A stretch of 64,000 nucleotides of DNA from Mesorhizobium sp. YIM 152430 (GTDB lineage: Bacteria; Pseudomonadota; Alphaproteobacteria; Rhizobiales; Rhizobiaceae), in assembly GCF_029210365.1 (NCBI RefSeq), contig NZ_JARGES010000018.1:124001-188000 (forward strand). The letters run 5' to 3'. Shown piece by piece: positions 58,586 through 64,000 of the stretch (position 1 is the stretch's first letter; each line of letters opens with the position of its first letter). The notes beneath the pieces are model-generated. The model was not told where the DNA came from and made no database searches. It saw nothing but the letters and a program-made list of their open reading frames with translations. A program made the translations under genes and the position numbers.

Positions 58586-59008
58586 TCAGCATTCGCCACC
58601 GCGGCGGATGCGCCAGCCTGCGGCCTCCGCCTCGCACGCGTTGCCGAAGGTCTGCTGGCGATTGCCCTGGACGGCGCAGACCGGCGCATATTCGCGCGTG
58701 CAAAACTGCGGACGATCGGGGCCGGGACGGCCCGGACGATCCCAGTTCGATCCACCTCCGCGCCGGCACTCGCCGCCATAGGCGACGCGGTAGCCTTCCG
58801 CGCGTGCCACGCAGGAATTCGGGAAGGTCTGCTGGTCGCGGCCGCGTTCGCCGCAGACCGGGTCATATTGCTGCGTGCAGATCGGCTCGGGGCCGGGGCG
58901 CGGCGGCAACGGTCGCGGGCCCTCCTCGACGACCACACAGGATGCCAGAACACCGGCACCGGCGACGGCCAGAAATCCGGTTCTCAATCCGGAAAAATCG
59001 AAATTCAT
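58586..59008 (-). CDS. Lipoprotein with two Kazal-like domains
   Basis: 140 residues from the ATG at 59008 (ggag upstream). A signal with lipobox VLASC puts the lipidated Cys at residue 24. Two tandem repeats of about 38 residues follow, each reading CxxxYxPVC(G/A), QQTFxNxCxAxAxGxRxxxGGEC. Each has four Cys rather than the six of eukaryotic Kazal inhibitors. Pro/Gly/Arg linkers join them. A protease-inhibitor role at the cell surface is inferred from fold resemblance. The gene converges with the oxidoreductase gene and lies 79 bases after an MltB-type transglycosylase on the same strand. Confidence 0.85.
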   Translation of the reverse strand: MNFDFSGLRTGFLAVAGAGVLASCVVVEEGPRPLPPRPGPEPICTQQYDPVCGERGRDQQTFPNSCVARAEGYRVAYGGECRRGGGSNWDRPGRPGPDRPQFCTREYAPVCAVQGNRQQTFGNACEAEAAGWRIRRGGEC

Positions 59009-59087
59009 CAGTTCACTCCAAAACAGACCCGTCCCGAATGCTTCAAGCAGGTTGGGCGCGTTTGGGTTCCCGCGGTCGATAAAAAAA

Positions 59088-60323
59088 TCACCGCAGGGCG
59101 CGAACCATTCCTGCATCGGGGAAACAGGTCGGCGCCTGCCCGTTTTTCTGCTGCCATTCGCCGATCGACCGCCGCGTGCGGAATCCGGCGAGGCCGTCCG
59201 CGCCGCCGACATCGTAGCCGAGCCCTTCGAGCCCGCGCTGCATCGCCGCGACGTCGGAGCGCATCAGACCGCCGACATTGCCCCACGCGCCCGAAAATCG
59301 GCTGTCGCCATAGGCGATGCGGTCGCCTGCATGGCCGACGAAAAGCGCGTAGAGGTCGCTCTCGTTATATTCCTTGATGACGTAGAAGTTCGGCGTGACG
59401 ATGAAGGCGGGACCGGAGCGGCCGGCCGGCATCATCAGAAAGCCTTCGCCGCGCAATTCGTGGTCCGGGAACGGTCGGCCGGATACGCGCGTCACGCCCA
59501 TCGACACCCATTCGGAAATCGGGCGGCCGCGATCGGGGCCTTCGAGCGCGCAGGAGACGCTGGCCGGTAGGTTCACCTCGAAGCCCCAGTCGCGCCCGCG
59601 CACCCAGCCGAAATGGGCCAGATAGTTGGCGATGGAGGCGAGCGTGTCGGCTTCGGAGTTCCAGATGTCGGCGCGGCCGCCGGAATGGGCGACGGCATGT
59701 TGGAGATAGGAGGTCGGCAGGAACTGCGGCTGGCCGAGCGCGCCGGCCCACGAGGATTTCATGTCGGTAACGCGCGCATGGCCGCGCTCGACCATCAACA
59801 ATGCCGCGATGACCTCGGCGCGGAACATCTCCTTGCGCGTCGCCATGAACGCCTTGGTGCCGAGCACCTGGAACGCGTTGTGGGGAATGCGCGCCGTGCC
59901 GAATCCGCTCTCGCGGCCCCAGACCGCGAGCAGGATGCCGCGCGGCACGCCGTAGCGTCCTTCGAGATCCTTGAGGACGCCCGACAGATAACCCGCCCGT
60001 TGGCGCCCGCCCGCCGTGACGCCCCCGACGATGTTCTCGGCGAAATAATTGCCGGGCGAGCCGAACTCTGCCTGATGCTGGCGCTGCGGCGTCTGCGCCG
60101 CCTGTCCCGGCAGGACGAGGTCGGGCAGGTCGAGATTGGGCCCGACATCGGCGAAGGCGGCGTCGAAGGTGGATTGCGAGACGCCGGCGCGGGAGGCGTC
60201 GGGCCAGAGGTCGTTTTCGAGCCAGGTGCGGAATTGCTGATCGATGGACTGGGCGACGGCGGGGAGGGGGAGGAGGAGGAAAATCAGCAACGCCAGCGCT
60301 TTACGTCGAATTCGGCCTTTCAT
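59088..60323 (-). CDS. Lytic murein transglycosylase (MltB family)
   Basis: 411 residues with signal peptide (about 1-24, ending PAVAQ). The catalytic Glu138 lies in AVWGRESGFG; LGTKAFMATRKEMFRAEVIA and SSWAGALGQPQFLPTSYLQH are the family core. The C-terminal part (about 345-400) is a peptidoglycan-binding domain (MQRGLEGLGYDVGGADGLAG). It cuts peptidoglycan to anhydro products in the periplasm. Its start lies 10 bases after the recR stop, so it is co-transcribed with recR. Confidence 0.93.
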   Translation of the reverse strand: MKGRIRRKALALLIFLLLPLPAVAQSIDQQFRTWLENDLWPDASRAGVSQSTFDAAFADVGPNLDLPDLVLPGQAAQTPQRQHQAEFGSPGNYFAENIVGGVTAGGRQRAGYLSGVLKDLEGRYGVPRGILLAVWGRESGFGTARIPHNAFQVLGTKAFMATRKEMFRAEVIAALLMVERGHARVTDMKSSWAGALGQPQFLPTSYLQHAVAHSGGRADIWNSEADTLASIANYLAHFGWVRGRDWGFEVNLPASVSCALEGPDRGRPISEWVSMGVTRVSGRPFPDHELRGEGFLMMPAGRSGPAFIVTPNFYVIKEYNESDLYALFVGHAGDRIAYGDSRFSGAWGNVGGLMRSDVAAMQRGLEGLGYDVGGADGLAGFRTRRSIGEWQQKNGQAPTCFPDAGMVRALR

Positions 60324-60333
60324 GCTTCCTCCC

Positions 60334-60939
60334 TCAAAACGCCGTGCGCGATTTCAGCGCCGCCGTCAGCGTTCCCTCGTCTAGATAGTCGAGTTCGCCG
60401 CCGACCGGAACGCCGTGCGCCAGCCGCGTGACCTTGACGTCGAAGCTCGACAATTGGTCGGTGATGTAATGCGCCGTCGTCTGGCCCTCGACTGTCGCGT
60501 TGACCGCGAGGATGACTTCCGACACGGAGCCCGAGGCGACGCGTGCGGTCAGCGCCTTGAGGTTCAGGTCGTCCGGCCCGATGCCGTCGAGCGGCGAGAG
60601 CGTGCCGCCGAGGACGTGATAGCGCACATTCATCGCCGCCGCGCGCTCCAGCGCCCAAAGGTCCGCGACGTCCTCGACGACGATCAGCGTCGAGTCCTCT
60701 CGGCGCGGATCGGTGCAGATCGTGCAGGGGTCGGACGTGTCGACATTGCCACAGGTCGAGCAGACGCGCACCTTCTCCACCGCCTCGCCCATGGCGGCGG
60801 TGAGCGGCACGAAAAGCTGTTCTTTCTTCTTGATGAGATGCAGCGCCGCGCGCCGCGCCGAACGCGGCCCGAGGCCCGGCACCTTGGCCAGAAGCTGGAT
60901 CAGACGTTCGATTTCGGGGCCGGCGATTCTCTTCGACAT
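60334..60939 (-). CDS. recR: Recombination protein RecR
   Basis: 201 residues. The N-terminal HhH region is [20 protein letters not shown], the zinc finger is [16 protein letters not shown] and the Toprim core includes [20 protein letters not shown]. It loads RecA with RecF and RecO. Here the usual ybaB-recR adjacency is broken by a cell-wall hydrolase gene. The start is at 60939 with no other ATG nearby. Confidence 0.97.
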   Translation of the reverse strand: MSKRIAGPEIERLIQLLAKVPGLGPRSARRAALHLIKKKEQLFVPLTAAMGEAVEKVRVCSTCGNVDTSDPCTICTDPRREDSTLIVVEDVADLWALERAAAMNVRYHVLGGTLSPLDGIGPDDLNLKALTARVASGSVSEVILAVNATVEGQTTAHYITDQLSSFDVKVTRLAHGVPVGGELDYLDEGTLTAALKSRTAF

Positions 60940-60982
60940 GGCTTCGGTTTAACCTTGAAACCGGTCGATGTGTAGGTCGAAC

Positions 60983-61756
60983 TCAGTCGATCGAGCCAGT
61001 CCGGGTCTGGTCGAGGATCAGGGCACCGATGGCGTCCGCCTTGCTCGGGTCGATCCAGAATGACAGCGCTTCGACAGCCGGTTCGATCGCAGGTGATGTG
61101 TTCGCCGTCTGCATCTGCGGCGCAACCGGGGCCGGCTGCGGCGTGCCGAAACGTTCCGGCTGCGGCTGCGGCGCGGCGGCGACCTGAACGCGAGCTTGCT
61201 TGCCCTCGATGCGGCCGGCCGCCGCGAGCTGCGACTGCGGACGCAGGCCCTTGGCGGCGCGTTCTTCGCGGCCCCGTTTCTCGTAAAACGCGTTGCCGCC
61301 GGCCTTCAGCACGTAATGCATGTTGGGATAGGGAAAGTTAAGGCCGGCGGTGTGGAAGAACTTGGCGTTCTGCACCATCGGGTGCCGCTCGCCGGCAAGA
61401 ACCGCATCGGCGGCGGCCATTACGTCGGGCATTGCCCTGGAATTCATCGTGCGGGTCATCACGCCGGGCGCGAACTGGTTCTTCTGCCCGACGACGCCGC
61501 AAATGGTATTGGGATACTCGCCCGAATTCACCCGGTTCATCACCACCGTGCCGACGGCGACGAGCCCTTCCCGGCTCGACCGGTGGGATTCGAAGAACAT
61601 CGCGCGCGCCATGCATTCGCGATTGTCGGCGGTCGCCGCGACGGGCTTGACCGAGGACGTCACGACATCGTCGAGAAGATCGCTGCTGGACGTGCAGGCG
61701 GAAACAACAAGCGACAGGGCGACCGCGCAGGCCGCGGTCGGGAGCCGAAAGAACAC
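60983..61756 (-). CDS. SleB-type cell-wall hydrolase lipoprotein
   Basis: 257 residues from the GTG at 61756 (ggagagg eight bases upstream). Lipobox LVVSAC puts the lipidated Cys at residue 21. The hydrolase_2/SleB domain (about 45-160) includes MARAMFFESHRSSREGLVAV, VVMNRVNSGEYPNTICGVV and KNAFYEKRG-like ends (GNAFYEKRGREER). The Pro/Gln-rich C-terminal half is low complexity. It likely trims peptidoglycan. It sits between ybaB and recR with a 184-base upstream gap, suggesting its own promoter. Confidence 0.9.
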   Translation of the reverse strand: MFFRLPTAACAVALSLVVSACTSSSDLLDDVVTSSVKPVAATADNRECMARAMFFESHRSSREGLVAVGTVVMNRVNSGEYPNTICGVVGQKNQFAPGVMTRTMNSRAMPDVMAAADAVLAGERHPMVQNAKFFHTAGLNFPYPNMHYVLKAGGNAFYEKRGREERAAKGLRPQSQLAAAGRIEGKQARVQVAAAPQPQPERFGTPQPAPVAPQMQTANTSPAIEPAVEALSFWIDPSKADAIGALILDQTRTGSID

Positions 61757-61940
61757 GATACAAACCTCTCCGAACGGCCCCCGCCGTTTCGTGGATGATT
61801 TTGAAAGGGTGGTTTGCGGCAAAATAGGGGCACATTCGGCCAAAAGATGCCCGCACCGGAACCCCGCGATCAAAACCGGATCTGTCCGATCCTATCGTTC
61901 AAATGCTTATGAACACGTTAACCGGGCGTTCATGCGCGGG

Positions 61941-62264
61941 TCAGAACGGCAGCTTCATGCCGGGCGGGATCGGCAGGCCGGCGGTCAGTTCCTGCGTTTT
62001 CTGCTGCATGATCGCCTCGACCTTAGTCTTGGCGTCATTGTAGGCTGCGAGGATCAGGTCTTCGAGGATTTCGACATCGTCTTCCTTGAAGAGCGAGGGG
62101 TCGATCTTGAGCGATTTCATTTCGAACTTGCCGGCCAGCGTCACCTGAACCAGGCCGCCGGCGGATTGGCCGGAAGCCTCCACAGCGGCGAGTTCTTCCT
62201 GCATCTGCGCGAACTTGGCCTGCATCTCGCGGGCTTTGCCCATCATACCGAGAAGGTCTTTCAT
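61941..62264 (-). CDS. ybaB: YbaB/EbfC nucleoid-associated protein
   Basis: 107 residues, small DNA-binding protein. The core [20 protein letters not shown] and [19 protein letters not shown] are diagnostic. It is 15 bases after dnaX; the dnaX-ybaB-recR set is conserved, here with an extra gene before recR. The C terminus ends in [12 protein letters not shown]. Confidence 0.95.
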   Translation of the reverse strand: MKDLLGMMGKAREMQAKFAQMQEELAAVEASGQSAGGLVQVTLAGKFEMKSLKIDPSLFKEDDVEILEDLILAAYNDAKTKVEAIMQQKTQELTAGLPIPPGMKLPF

Positions 62265-62279
62265 CGTGATCTCCGTAGT

Positions 62280-64000
<1,721 letters not shown>

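Overview
The window is a GC-rich chromosomal core segment from an alphaproteobacterium. Gene content and order point to the Hyphomicrobiales (Rhizobiales): lnt next to a PhrR/PraR-type regulator and metK; fabI-fabB-fabA beside a Fur-type Irr regulator; an intact rpsT-dnaA-dnaN-recF-moeB block; an HWE-type histidine kinase; and a Tad/Cpa pilus locus. The dnaA-dnaN-recF-moeB arrangement recalls Brucella and the Phyllobacteriaceae. This placement is inference from synteny and protein motifs recalled from memory, not from a search.

Layout. 0-6.8 kb: the 3' part of lepA, a decayed Doc-like toxin fragment, two small envelope proteins, an orphan hydantoinase/oxoprolinase subunit and malate synthase G. 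6.8-17.1 kb: a long co-directional housekeeping run for tRNA modification (tsaB, miaB, trmB), ribosome maturation (rimI, ybeY), lipid and lipoprotein synthesis (plsC, lnt), a stress-type regulator and metK. 17.2-30.1 kb: rimP-nusA-ylxR-infB-rbfA-truB, an inserted sensor kinase, then rpsO-pnp and an RsmC-like methyltransferase. 30.1-34.3 kb (minus): an EAL phosphodiesterase and fabI-fabB-fabA, divergent from irr. 35-45.7 kb: an SH3-domain protein, a 2-hydroxyacid dehydrogenase, moeB, recF, dnaN, dnaA, rpsT, an enoyl-CoA hydratase, mutM and deoB, mostly on the minus strand. 45.7-56.2 kb: a Tad (Flp-type) pilus locus. It has two TadE-like pseudopilins and a free-standing CpaC-N-like protein on the minus strand, and cpaABCDEF-tadBC on the plus strand. 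56.3-64 kb: an AI-2E-family exporter, a luciferase-like oxidoreductase, a two-domain Kazal-type lipoprotein, an MltB-type transglycosylase, recR, a SleB-type hydrolase, ybaB and the 3' part of dnaX.

The genes cover translation and RNA metabolism, replication and repair, fatty-acid synthesis and envelope/pilus assembly. I saw no phage, insertion sequence, CRISPR array, rRNA or tRNA. Apart from the Doc fragment there is little sign of transfer. I did not find a convincing undescribed multi-gene system. The most interesting signals are regulatory or structural: a terminator placed as an attenuator before rimP-nusA, a perfect palindrome between lnt and its downstream regulator, a strong hairpin before metK, a roughly 750-bp palindrome-bearing dnaA upstream region, a Tad locus lacking a visible pilin or TadD, and the Kazal-type lipoprotein.
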